Origin: Flavonifractor porci
GTDB lineage: Bacteria > Bacillota > Clostridia > Oscillospirales > Oscillospiraceae
DNA: 64,000 nt
Direction: 5' to 3'
Assembly: GCF_037572415.1 (NCBI RefSeq)
Contig: NZ_JBBHLB010000005.1
Coordinates: 1-64,000 of the forward strand
Shown here: piece after piece, positions 1 to 7,982 of the stretch
How the letters are laid out: every line of letters begins with the position of its first letter
How positions within the stretch are numbered: the first letter of the stretch is position 1
Notes under the pieces: model-generated
What the model was told of the DNA's origin: nothing
Seen by the model: only the letters and a program-made list of their open reading frames with translations
The model's database searches: none
Made by a program: the position numbers and the translations under genes

Positions 1-322
1 GAGCCTGACCGGACACGCCGACCGCTCTCCGGACAAAGAGACTCTTTCTCCGCAGCACTCGATGGATGACTGCCAGCTCCCCCTCCACCGTCACCATGAC
101 ATAGTCGCCAACGGTGGGACATTGGGCCAGTTCCTCTGTCTCATACCGAAGTTTGCCGGATATCTCCGCCAGCAGTTCCTCCTGCTCGGTCGCAATCTTA
201 TACTTTCCCCTGTATTGGGCGGCTACTCTGGCCAGCGTCTCTTCCGGATATAAAGTGGCTTCTGCCAAAAAGCGTTCTGAAACGCCATAATTTTTCAGTT
301 GATGCAATGTAATAACCTCCAT
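1..322 (-). CDS. rsgA: Ribosome small-subunit-dependent GTPase A, N-terminal part (window edge)
   Basis: RsgA (YjeQ) is a circularly permuted GTPase that helps late 30S subunit maturation in the cytoplasm. Only the first ~107 residues are in the window; the gene runs off the left edge. The visible part is the N-terminal OB-fold: a GKY-IATE strand, a LLAEISGKLRYE stretch, the PTVGDYVMVT turn and the RVLRRKSLFVR motif that precedes the GTPase domain in this family. The ATG at 322 has an AAGGAAAG ribosome site 8-10 bases upstream. The family call rests on motif recognition of the N-terminus only, because the G1-G5 GTPase motifs lie outside the window. Confidence 0.8.
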   Translation of the reverse strand, partial: MEVITLHQLKNYGVSERFLAEATLYPEETLARVAAQYRGKYKIATEQEELLAEISGKLRYETEELAQCPTVGDYVMVTVEGELAVIHRVLRRKSLFVRRAVGVSGQA

Positions 323-347
323 TTTGATCGTCTTTCCTTGTCGAGAC

Positions 348-388
348 GGAAGGAGGTCTGTCCCAATTACTTCGTTACACCTCCTTCC
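348..388 (-). promoter_or_regulatory. 10-bp inverted repeat in rsgA leader
   Basis: GGAAGGAGGT at 348-357 is exactly complementary to ACCTCCTTCC at 379-388, with a 21-nt loop. In the minus-strand RNA, one arm is a strong internal Shine-Dalgarno sequence inside the leader ORF and the other falls just before the rsgA ribosome site. There is no T-run after the hairpin, so it is not a simple terminator. Confidence 0.45.
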
Positions 389-423
389 ATTCTTACAATC
401 TCCATTTTCTTTGTGTTCATCAT
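367..423 (-). CDS. 18-aa putative leader peptide upstream of rsgA
   Basis: A short ORF starting MMNTKKMEIVRMEGG lies between a TATAAT box (456-461, minus strand) and rsgA. It has a good AAAGGAG site 9 bases before the first ATG, which is why it is listed. Its codons for EGG lie in the left half of a 10-bp perfect inverted repeat. The combination of promoter, short translated ORF and inverted repeat before an essential gene is typical of a translation-sensing leader, but no regulatory ligand can be named from the sequence. Confidence 0.4.
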   Translation of the reverse strand: MMNTKKMEIVRMEGGVTK

Positions 424-756
424 AAAAACACACTCCTTTCTTCTATAATTGCTTGATTATAGCATAGATTTGTTCCAACGGGAAGATACCATCTGCCAAA
501 CAGGCTTTCATGTACCTTTGTCAGGAACTCTGCTATACTGAGAGTGTCCGCGCTTACTTTGCCATGCTCGCTTTGGCCGTACCGCACAAGGCTCCGCTGG
601 TATTGCCCATTCTGGATATGATGCGTTGGGCCAATGTGACGGAGGGTGAGTTTTCGGAGAATGAAGATGTCGCAACCTCCTTTGGACAGCCTCTGCCATG
701 GGCTTATCTCTGCTATGTACGGGAACCCCAAACAACAACGCTGCTATAGAGCCATT
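424..756. other. Intergenic stretch, no supported gene
   Basis: Apart from the TATAAT box at 456-461 for the rsgA leader, I see no gene I can support. ORFs of 76-103 codons exist on both strands but overlap each other, have no ribosome site and match no family I recognise. This may be decayed mobile DNA next to the repeat that starts near 757. Confidence 0.4.
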
Positions 757-958
757 CTAATCAAGGGTCTGAATTTCCGGTTTTAGCTGTTTCAAATCTT
801 ATTTTCTCCTGTTTGCAAATTGGATAACCAAATTATTTCCAATACCCCTACTCATCGAAATTCCCTGTCATATCAATGCTTTGGCAAAAAAACGAGGGCC
901 GACTTTTGGGACAGTCCAAAAAATCTGTTCCAAAAGTCGACCCTCGTTCATTTGGAAC
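757..958 (+). repeat. ~200-bp repeat copy A with hairpin (partner at 3933-4137)
   Basis: This segment aligns over its whole length, with scattered differences, to 3933-4137 in the same orientation. It opens with AGGGTCTGAATTT and closes with the inverted counterpart AAAAGTCGACCCT, so the unit has inverted ends. Its right part is a near-perfect palindrome (891-948). Read on the minus strand, one frame gives ERGSTFGTDFLDC, a decayed version of the C-terminal tail of the serine recombinase ending in copy B; that frame is closed by a stop further upstream, so this copy is a relic of a recombinase-gene 3' end. Confidence 0.65.
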
Positions 959-1146
959 GGGTGGACAGTTTCGAGGACACCCATGAAATTAGTTTCCACC
1001 AAATCAAACTGGGATTCAGCAAATTGGTTCTGGTTAAAAAGGGCGATCAGCAGGATGAGTGCACTCCAATATGGAACATCAAAATATTAGAGATGCCACT
1101 TGCTAAAAATCTGCTTTAATGGGGAAAATATTATCTACATCTATTG
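959..1146. other. Short non-coding gap
   Basis: This sequence lies between repeat copy A and the thsB stop codon. No gene or strong hairpin was seen. It becomes AT-rich towards the Thoeris genes. Confidence 0.4.
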
Positions 1147-1665
1147 TCACATACCTAAAGCCTTTTTTACCGCAGAGTAGTCCCAATAAATGGTTCCATC
1201 ACTCCCCCTATAGGCCATGGGCACATGCTTTCCCGTGTACCTGACCGAAAGTGGGCATTTGGACTTATCAACAGAAACATCATTGTATAATACAACAATA
1301 TCAATCCCTGCGTTTATCGCCTGCTCACACTCATACTTTATAAAACTGCGCTTATCCGTGAAATATCCCCTAGTGCAGTAGCTTAGATAGTTGTTGTAAC
1401 TTCTACAAAGGTGACAACTTCCCTTCGTAACCGTGTCAGTATGATCCCCAACAATTAAAACGAATAGTTTAGATGCATCCATCCGTTCCTTTAAGGACCG
1501 CTTAATTGAACACGGCAAACTTGTGTCGCGAGCTTGCTTCATAGCATGAGCATCGTGAAAGTCAAGGCTCCACTTATTACTATTCTTCCACTTATAAATT
1601 TGTTCGATTGCATCAAGGTCGTGGTCCCAGTCGCCGGCTATGTAAGTCTTATTTCGATAGGCCAT
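1147..1665 (-). CDS. thsB: Thoeris ThsB, TIR-like signal-producing protein
   Basis: 172 aa. The N-terminal YIAGDWDHDLDAIEQIYKW and the later LFVLIVGDHT strand and FIKYECEQAINAGIDIVVLYN helix-strand fit the TIR-like (DUF1863) fold of ThsB. Glu112 in KYECEQA is the likely catalytic glutamate. In Thoeris, ThsB senses phage infection and converts NAD+ into a signal nucleotide that activates ThsA; in type II systems the signal is histidine-ADPR. The gene starts 14 bases after the thsA stop, so the two form one operon. Base composition is much more AT-rich than the flanking prophage and core genes, which points to horizontal gain. Its neighbour is what makes the Thoeris call firm. Confidence 0.8.
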   Translation of the reverse strand: MAYRNKTYIAGDWDHDLDAIEQIYKWKNSNKWSLDFHDAHAMKQARDTSLPCSIKRSLKERMDASKLFVLIVGDHTDTVTKGSCHLCRSYNNYLSYCTRGYFTDKRSFIKYECEQAINAGIDIVVLYNDVSVDKSKCPLSVRYTGKHVPMAYRGSDGTIYWDYSAVKKALGM

Positions 1666-1679
1666 GACATATCCTCCAC

Positions 1680-2552
1680 TTATCTAAAATCTGGATTATG
1701 CTGTATATGGTAAAAATCGATTTCATTCGCACCCAAAGGATAAATTACAAAATTTATCTGCTTGTCGGCGTAAGTATTATGAAATCCACTAATCTTCAAG
1801 GTCCATAGCATTACTTCCAATAACTCTTGCTTTGACGGCTTACCATTTTTAAATCTTGTTATACCGGCCCCCATCAAAGGAATATTAATAGTTCTTCCTG
1901 CGTAAATTCTATCAATATTTGCCCAAAATCGCATCCAAAATCTGATATATTCCTCAGCCGACAGCCAAGCCTCGTTATCAGCACCAAACTTTGTAAATGC
2001 GGCTAAAATATAGGCCTCAAACTCGACAACACTTCCGATTTCATATTGTACTTGTTTACCGACTGGTCGAGAAGAAATTGTTCTAAAATTACCTGGCTTA
2101 TTAAGAATTTTATCATTCTCGATTACTTTATTTAGTTCATCAAGTTTACCTGCCTGGATAATTTTTTTGACATACTGTCCATGTAAAGAGGATGCTGCAA
2201 TAATACGATCATCCACGATTGTATCATAAAAATCGTTGACCGCTATTACGCTTATTTCTCCTATCCGTTCTGCTGGTGCTTTATTAATCTGATTCCAGAT
2301 ATCTCCGACTAGGACTTTCACTTTAGTATGATTGATTTTTAAATCGGCATAATCTCTGCGATTGGCACAATACCACATTTTAATAAAAATTAAAATAATG
2401 AGAATTATAAAGGGAATTGCAATACATAAAATATTATCTACAAAGTCAGTAGCTGTGGCAAAAAAAGACATCAGAGTTACTAGAGAGCTAATAACTCCTA
2501 AAACAGCTAAATATCTGCTCCACAGAGTTTTGTCATAGAATTTGACTTTCAT
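1680..2552 (-). CDS. thsA: Thoeris type II ThsA, two-TM macro-domain effector
   Basis: 290 aa. Two N-terminal membrane segments (about residues 13-33 and 40-60) are followed by a long soluble domain. This contains IGEISVIAVNDFYDTIVDDRI and NIPLMGAGITRF, the latter matching the PL-G-G-F signature of macro (ADP-ribose binding) domains. That architecture is the type II ThsA, in which binding of His-ADPR to the macro domain triggers membrane damage and abortive infection. It is the first gene of the operon and thsB follows. The ATG at 2552 has only a weak GGATGGGG site about 12 bases upstream. It differs from type I ThsA, which carries SIR2 and SLOG domains. Confidence 0.8.
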   Translation of the reverse strand: MKVKFYDKTLWSRYLAVLGVISSLVTLMSFFATATDFVDNILCIAIPFIILIILIFIKMWYCANRRDYADLKINHTKVKVLVGDIWNQINKAPAERIGEISVIAVNDFYDTIVDDRIIAASSLHGQYVKKIIQAGKLDELNKVIENDKILNKPGNFRTISSRPVGKQVQYEIGSVVEFEAYILAAFTKFGADNEAWLSAEEYIRFWMRFWANIDRIYAGRTINIPLMGAGITRFKNGKPSKQELLEVMLWTLKISGFHNTYADKQINFVIYPLGANEIDFYHIQHNPDFR

Positions 2553-2790
2553 TTCTTACTAACCCCATCCTACTTCAACGGCAACATTTATTAATTTGTC
2601 ATATATTATAATGTTAATTTGTTAATTTTGCAATAAACATCCACGTTTAATTTTGTCGTCCATAACAAGATTGATAAAAATAATCCCCCACCTATCCTGA
2701 AGCAAAAATATCTCTTGCATCACATACAACTTTCTCTGTAAACTTTGAAAGCCATTAACGATCTAGTATGAGTTCAAGGAGAAATAATCT

Positions 2791-3960
2791 GTGAAGCTTA
2801 GTATTGAGAAAAAGAAAGAATTGGTATCCCTATATTATCATGGAATTCCTGTTTCTGAGATCTGTCAAGAATATCAAATTTCCAGAAGTACCTTTTACAC
2901 ATGGATTCGGACCTATCGGCCTATCGAATCTCAAAACAGTTCCCGTATAGTTACCCCGAAAGACTTTGACTCCCTTCGCCGCCACTGTGAAAAACAGGAG
3001 CAAATCATTGCGGTGCTGAAATCCATTCCCTGTATTGCCAACGCTACCACACAGGAAAAGCTCGCCGCTTTGGAACCACTCTATGGTAAATTCAATGTCC
3101 ATGCTCTTTGTGAGGCACTGGACGTTCCAAGAGGAACTTTTTACAACCACATCAAGAGGAACAAACGGAATAACAGTTTCCAAGCAAAACATCGAGAAGA
3201 ATTACGAAAAGAGATTCAAAATATCTTTGATGAGAACCGACAAGTATTTGGATGTGAAAAGATCTGCGCTATACTTCACGAGCGCGGCTATCAAGCAGGT
3301 ACAACATTGGTGCGGGAACTCATGCATGAGATGAGTCTGAATAGTGTGTCCTCCACCGCTAAACAACAATGGAAAACATTGAACAACTACGAACAAAAAA
3401 CAAACCTTCTCAGAAGAAGGTTCTATGCAGAGGCCCCAAATCGGATCTGGGTCAGTGATGTTACATACCTAAAAACAAAAGGCCGACGTTATTACCTCTG
3501 CGTTATTCTCGACTTATTTTCCAGGAAAGTAGTCGCTTATAAAATTACCACGCACAACAGTACCCAATTGATTACATCTACTTTTAAAATGGCCTATAAA
3601 ACAAGAAATCCGGGAGAAAATCTGATATTCCACAGTGATCAAGGTAGCCAATATACTGCCCGCGCATTCCGGCAGCTACTTAAGAAATTGAAGATCACGC
3701 AGTCATTTTCCAATGCGGGGACGCCACACGACAACGCCGTTATGGAATCATTTTTCTCCATATTTAAGAAAGAGGATTTTTACCGCAGTAAATACCGCTC
3801 TGAAAAGGAACTAAGGAATAAAATCGAAGAATATATACTGTTTTATAATCAAAAACGCCCCCACACTACCCTGAACTACAAAACGCCAGAGCAATATGAG
3901 GACGAATACTTTCAGAAGCTCAAAAATTCCATTTATGGAATCGAGGGTTCGAATTTCTGA
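2791..3960 (+). mobile_element. IS3-family transposase (single ORF)
   Basis: 389 aa, GTG start with AAGGAG 10 bases upstream. The N-terminal helix-turn-helix (PVSEICQEYQISRSTFYTWI, about residues 20-40) is followed by a second HTH-like segment (ALDVPRGTFYNHIKR) and the rve integrase core. The catalytic D-D-E triad is visible in WVSDVTYL, HSDQGSQYTA and NAVMESFFSIFKKE, and the C-terminal NQKRPH motif is typical of IS3 OrfB. OrfA and OrfB are fused in one frame rather than joined by a -1 frameshift. No clear terminal inverted repeats were found at either end. The last codons (EGSNF) lie inside repeat copy B. Confidence 0.85.
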
Positions 3961-4137
3961 TTTTTTGCTGTTTCAAATCTAATTTTGGCCTGTTTGTAAA
4001 TTGGATGTCCAGATTTTCTCTGACACCCCTGCTCATTAGAAATCCCTGTTATATCAATGCTTTGGGCAGAAAAAATAAGGGCCGAATTTCGAAACAGTCC
4101 AAAAAAACTGTTCCAAAATTCGACCCTCGTTCACTTT
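3933..4137 (+). repeat. ~200-bp repeat copy B with hairpin (partner at 757-958)
   Basis: Same layout as copy A: AGGGTTCGAATTT at the left end, AAATTCGACCCT inverted at the right end, and a palindrome at about 4074-4131. Where the two copies differ inside the stem, at least one pair changes on both arms (C-G in A, A-T in B), so the hairpin is conserved rather than just the sequence. On the minus strand it follows the recombinase with a TTATTTTTT run, so it can also act as that gene's terminator. It overlaps the 3' ends of both the IS3 transposase and the recombinase. Confidence 0.65.
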
Positions 4138-5587
4138 CAGCCGCTCCGTCCACCTCTGCCAATGTGATTGTACGGTTATCCCCGGAGTAGTTGAATGTGA
4201 TTGTCACGCGATCGTCGTAGACAAACACCACATTCACGAAGATATCAATGATCCGGCGCTGGCTCTCCGGCTCATCAAAATTGAGTGAGCGGAATTGCAG
4301 CAGAAAAAATTTGATATGGTCCTTGGTAAGGCGAAGACCGCTGATCAGTTCTGCATCCGCCAAAGCGGTTTCCAGCGCCTCTTTTTGCTGCTCCAGTTCG
4401 TCCATACGGGCCTTGGTTGCCGCATTGAAAATCCCCGCTTCCAGCGCACGCACCAGATTGGCGGTGGCTGCCTCCACCTGTTTCAGCTCCTCCCGGAGAG
4501 AATCCGTGTAGGAAGTTTCGGTGTCTTGTGCTATGTAGTATTGATAGGTCTTGTCCGCAATAAAGTCAATCATTCCATCGCTCATCACAATGGACTTGGC
4601 CTTTTCCAATACCAGTTGTTCAATCCACTGCTTATGAACCGCGCGCTTTCGGCAGGTGTGGTTCTTTTTCTTTTCCAGGCAGTTATAATAGAAATATTTT
4701 GTCCCGCTCTTTCCGGTCCCGCACTCTCCTACCATGGTGTGGCCGCATAGGCCGCAGAACAGTTTACCAGTCAGCAGATACTCCGCTTTTGTCCATCTCC
4801 GGGCTGGCGCCCGCTTATTTTGGACCAGAAGACGCTGTACCTTGGCAAAGGTCTCAGGATCAATCAAGGCAGGAATTTTGGCGTCCGGGTACTCCTTACC
4901 GTCATAGTGGTAAATGCCGATGTATTTCTTGTTTTTCAGCACAGCCCGGATGCTGTTAATCGTCAGCGGCTTGCCCTTTTTGGTTCGCAGACCCTCCGCG
5001 TTGAGGTGTTCAATAATCTCTTTTTGGGTATTGCCTGCGGCGTACATTTCAAAGATGCGCTTGACCAGCGGTGCGGTCTTGGGATCCGGCTCCAGGTGCT
5101 TATCCGGCCCTGTCCGATATCCCAAGGGGAGCGTGCCGCCCACGCTCTGGCCTTTGCGGGCTGCGTTGTCCATACCACGTTTTACATTGGTGGCCAACTG
5201 TACGGAATAGTATTCCGCCATTCCCTCCAGAACAGCCTCCAAAATAATGCCCTCTGGGGTATCCGGAATGCTTTCCGCCGTGTAGAGCACCTTGACGCCG
5301 TTCTTCTTACAGCGGTATTTGTTAAAGGCAATTTCTTCCCGGTTACGCCCAAAGCGGTCGATTTTCCAGATAATGATTGCCTCAAACTGGTGCTTTGCTG
5401 TGTCCTTCAGCATCTGTTGGAACTGTTCCCGGTCATCATTTCTGCCCGTCTGCGCCCGGTCAATATACTCGTGAATGATGGTGTAGCCGTGTTCTCCAGC
5501 GTACTTGTAGGCGGAGGCCAACTGCCCTTCAATGGACTGCTCCCCCTGCTTGTGGCTGGAGTATCTGGCGTAGACAACGGCGTTCAT
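4049..5587 (-). CDS. Large serine recombinase
   Basis: 512 aa. The N-terminal resolvase domain begins VVYARYSSHKQ, with Ser10 as the likely nucleophile and the IIIWKIDRFGRN helix. A recombinase domain (GGTLPLGYR, IFEMYAAGNTQKEI) follows, then a zinc ribbon with CGLCG and a second CLEKKKNHTC pair, then a coiled coil (about 380-440). It is the integration/excision enzyme of a mobile element. Its ATG overlaps the upstream XRE gene by four bases (ATGA), so the two are translated together. The last ~25 residues, from GSNFG on, are encoded by the repeat/hairpin of copy B, which suggests the 3' end has been formed by recombination at that site. Confidence 0.85.
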   Translation of the reverse strand: MNAVVYARYSSHKQGEQSIEGQLASAYKYAGEHGYTIIHEYIDRAQTGRNDDREQFQQMLKDTAKHQFEAIIIWKIDRFGRNREEIAFNKYRCKKNGVKVLYTAESIPDTPEGIILEAVLEGMAEYYSVQLATNVKRGMDNAARKGQSVGGTLPLGYRTGPDKHLEPDPKTAPLVKRIFEMYAAGNTQKEIIEHLNAEGLRTKKGKPLTINSIRAVLKNKKYIGIYHYDGKEYPDAKIPALIDPETFAKVQRLLVQNKRAPARRWTKAEYLLTGKLFCGLCGHTMVGECGTGKSGTKYFYYNCLEKKKNHTCRKRAVHKQWIEQLVLEKAKSIVMSDGMIDFIADKTYQYYIAQDTETSYTDSLREELKQVEAATANLVRALEAGIFNAATKARMDELEQQKEALETALADAELISGLRLTKDHIKFFLLQFRSLNFDEPESQRRIIDIFVNVVFVYDDRVTITFNYSGDNRTITLAEVDGAAESERGSNFGTVFLDCFEIRPLFFLPKALI

Positions 5588-6213
5588 AGGTCTTTCCCCC
5601 CTGTCAGGGGCGGCAGATCCAGTGCCATGCGCACCATGGCTTTCTCTTTTTGGGGGGCCTGGTCATAAGCCCTGGCTACCTGCCTGGCCTCCGCCGTAAT
5701 GTCCGTAAGCTGATAGTTCTGGTCACCAGTCCACACCTCCAGCGGAACCCCCAGTGCATCGGACAGCTGTAGGGCGATGGGAAGCGGCGCGTCCTTCATC
5801 TGCCGGATGATGATTGTTCGTATCTGCCGGTCAGTCAGTCCGCTGACCTGCGCCATACCCGGAATATCCACTCCCAGCTGGTTCATCACATCCATAAAGA
5901 TTTTATAGAAGGGGGGATGTCCCTGCTGGCACAGAGAATTGAAGGCGGCCTCCTCCGCAGAATCTCCCATCAAATAGTCCGCAGAGACATTCAACTTTTT
6001 TGCATACTCCTGTACCTGGGTGATCTTGGGAATCCTCTGCCCAATCTCATAGCGGCTGAGAACCTGCTTGGAGGTCCCCAGCAGTTTCGCAAATTCGTCC
6101 TGTGACATCCCCTTTTCCTTCCGGATCGCCCGCAGCCGGTCACCGAAGGTAACATAGGCCACATCCACTTTAACAGCCTCCGTGTCCGGGTATTCCTTTT
6201 TGAAAAACTCCAT
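5584..6213 (-). CDS. XRE-family regulator coupled to serine recombinase
   Basis: 209 aa. An HTH_3 domain occupies about residues 23-78 (FGDRLRAIRKEKGMSQDEFAKLLGTSKQVLSRYE), followed by a second HTH-like unit (about 105-160: GMAQVSGLTDRQIRTIIIRQ). It is probably the repressor that controls the element's recombinase, with which it overlaps by four bases. The ATG at 6213 has an AGGAGGGAC site. Divergent transcription of the excisionase-like genes starts about 200 bases away, a usual position for an element's control region. Confidence 0.75.
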   Translation of the reverse strand: MEFFKKEYPDTEAVKVDVAYVTFGDRLRAIRKEKGMSQDEFAKLLGTSKQVLSRYEIGQRIPKITQVQEYAKKLNVSADYLMGDSAEEAAFNSLCQQGHPPFYKIFMDVMNQLGVDIPGMAQVSGLTDRQIRTIIIRQMKDAPLPIALQLSDALGVPLEVWTGDQNYQLTDITAEARQVARAYDQAPQKEKAMVRMALDLPPLTGGKDL

Positions 6214-6419
6214 AGGTTGTCCCTCCTTTTGGTATGACTACCCCTATTAAAGCATATCTCGTCAACAAAATCAAGTCATTTTATATGTAATGCTGATTTT
6301 ATCACCAAATAGTTGATTTTGAAAAGTTTCTTTGCTATACTTGGTACATCAATCCACTGGATGTCTTTCTTTTACCTAGTAAGTCACCATTTGATTGACA
6401 AACAAGGGGGTGAGACCAA

Positions 6420-6620
6420 ACCGACACCGCAATCCAGATCATCCCGGAACGGATTCCCAAAGTGGAACAAAAAATACTGTGCGCCACATTTCTGGAGGCG
6501 GTACTCCGATTTTACGACGATCCCAAGAACAGGGACGCCTTTGAGCGGTGGTGCACAGAGAAAGGAGAAAACACAGTTGGACAAGAAGACAGCGCAGCAA
6601 TTGCGGAGGGATTATCCTAA
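6420..6620 (+). CDS. Small unrecognised protein of the recombinase element (start unclear)
   Basis: The frame reads PERIPKVEQKILCATFLEAVLRFYDDPKNRDAFERW and ends in a TAA at 6618. It has regular codon use and overlaps the next gene's TTG start. No ATG exists in this frame. A GTG at 6462 is the only usual start, but the protein-like sequence continues upstream of it to an in-frame stop at 6411, just after a GGGGGTG ribosome-site-like run. Either an unusual start codon is used or a base has been lost near the start. No family is recognised. Confidence 0.4.
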   Translation, partial: TDTAIQIIPERIPKVEQKILCATFLEAVLRFYDDPKNRDAFERWCTEKGENTVGQEDSAAIAEGLS

Positions 6621-6810
6621 TCATGTTCCTTTGGATGTAGCCTCCGCCTACCTGGGTGTGTCGCCTCGGCAACTATCCTGGCTGATTGCCGAGGGGCGGG
6701 AACCCTATGCGTCCATTGGCGGCAATATTGGCAAGAAACAGCGGTATGCCCGCGTCTATACCGAGCCGCTCATCGCTCTGCTGTGCAGCAGCGATGACGC
6801 AGACCCATAA
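6577..6810 (+). CDS. Excisionase/MerR-like small DNA-binding protein
   Basis: 77 aa from a TTG start with AAAGGAG 9 bases upstream. The segment VPLDVASAYLGVSPRQLSWLIAEG is a winged-helix of the excisionase/MerR type, followed by basic residues. In recombinase-carrying elements such proteins direct excision or bind next to the attachment site. It overlaps the 3' end of the preceding small gene. The function is inferred from fold and context. Confidence 0.55.
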   Translation: MDKKTAQQLRRDYPNHVPLDVASAYLGVSPRQLSWLIAEGREPYASIGGNIGKKQRYARVYTEPLIALLCSSDDADP

Positions 6811-6893
6811 GAGATTTTGACCTGCGCCGGGCGGCGCGGCGACGGCCAAGCTGCCGTTTCCGTGTCCGCCCGGCAGTTTTAAGGAGGAATGCA
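6811..6893 (+). promoter_or_regulatory. GC-rich hairpin ahead of the winged-helix gene
   Basis: GCCGGGCG and CGCCCGGC form an 8-bp stem around a GC-rich loop and are followed by AGTTTTA, directly before the AAGGAGG site of the next gene. It could act as a weak terminator or attenuator between the two genes. Confidence 0.3.
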
Positions 6894-7982
6894 ATGAAAA
6901 CAAAACTGCATGAAAACCAATTGAACCTGCTGCGCCATCTGGCGCGGTTTCAGCTGCTGTCCTATGCGGACTGCCTGACAATGCTGGACATGGAGGGAAC
7001 AGCCAGCCTCAAGGCACTATCCTACGCCTTCCGGCCATTGACAAAGAATCGGTATGTTTCCAAGCAGAGAGATGGCTGTGTGTCCATTTTGGCGAAAGGC
7101 CGCGCTCTGTTCCCGGAACTTGTACCGTTGATTTCTACCGGCGGCGGTGCGGCGGAACGCCGCCGAGTCATGGAAGTGTCCCGCATGGCCGCGCTGATGG
7201 AGCGAAACGGTGTCCCTGCGGCGGGAGAGCTTCAGGAAACCGCAATGCCGTATTTTATTCCCTCTGCCTGCTGGCGCAGAATTGTACCGGGCATTCTGTC
7301 CACCACGCGTTTTACCGGGATACTTATTTGCGGTGAGGAACGGCTGGCAGTCTACGACATTGGGGATGGCCGCATGGAGTGGCAGGGTCGGGCGGAGGGT
7401 TCGCTGTTCCATCCACGGTACGGCACTTACGAGGTGGAGGCTACCGGGATGCTTCTGATTTGCCGGGACGGGCTACGAAACAGCATAGCGGAGCAGATCA
7501 TCCGCTACACCATGTGGCAGAGGCGGCAGCTGCTCCGCGACCGCCATCCTACCCAACGGGAACGGCCGGTACGGTGGTCCCGGGCACCCATCCGTCTGCG
7601 GAAACTGTATGGGCGTGTCTACCTGACAACGCCGGCCCAGTTTCGACGGGATTTGAACCGCATTCTTTACCTTCCCCACGAAATTGAGGCACGGCGCGGC
7701 GAAGGCGTCCTGCTGCATGATCCGGCCCAAGGGGACTATGAGCGGGACTCCTACCGTGGCTTTGTCTGCTACGCCACAGATCTCTTGAAATATGTCTATT
7801 TTTTCTCCGCAGTACGGACGCTGATGCGGATCTTGCACGACCCGAACATTCCCTCGCCTTCTCTGAGATATGAGATCTACATTCAAGAGAGGGATGAGGA
7901 AGTTCTTGCGCTATACCCGGACTGCCTCGATTTGGAGGGACTGAACATCTATGTATATCAACCTGAAGAAAACCCTGAGTGA
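6894..7982 (+). CDS. Winged-helix protein of the mobile element, replication-relaxation-like
   Basis: 362 aa, AAGGAGGAATGCA before the ATG. The N-terminus (KLHENQLNLLRHLARFQLLSYADCLTML, about 4-32) is a winged-helix of the kind found in replication-relaxation (MobC/YdjO-like) proteins of plasmids and ICEs. The rest is an alpha/beta domain with no motif I can name. It overlaps the following gene by 32 bases, so they are co-transcribed. The family link is tentative; the context argues for a role in element maintenance or mobility. Confidence 0.45.
   Translation: MKTKLHENQLNLLRHLARFQLLSYADCLTMLDMEGTASLKALSYAFRPLTKNRYVSKQRDGCVSILAKGRALFPELVPLISTGGGAAERRRVMEVSRMAALMERNGVPAAGELQETAMPYFIPSACWRRIVPGILSTTRFTGILICGEERLAVYDIGDGRMEWQGRAEGSLFHPRYGTYEVEATGMLLICRDGLRNSIAEQIIRYTMWQRRQLLRDRHPTQRERPVRWSRAPIRLRKLYGRVYLTTPAQFRRDLNRILYLPHEIEARRGEGVLLHDPAQGDYERDSYRGFVCYATDLLKYVYFFSAVRTLMRILHDPNIPSPSLRYEIYIQERDEEVLALYPDCLDLEGLNIYVYQPEENPE

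Noticed and set aside
420..749. Overlapping ORFs of 76-103 codons on both strands before the repeat
   Set aside because: No ribosome sites, mutually overlapping and no recognisable family. Treated as non-coding.
757..4137. Thoeris cassette as a composite IS3 transposon
   Set aside because: Only one IS3 transposase is present and no second IS copy or target duplication was found.
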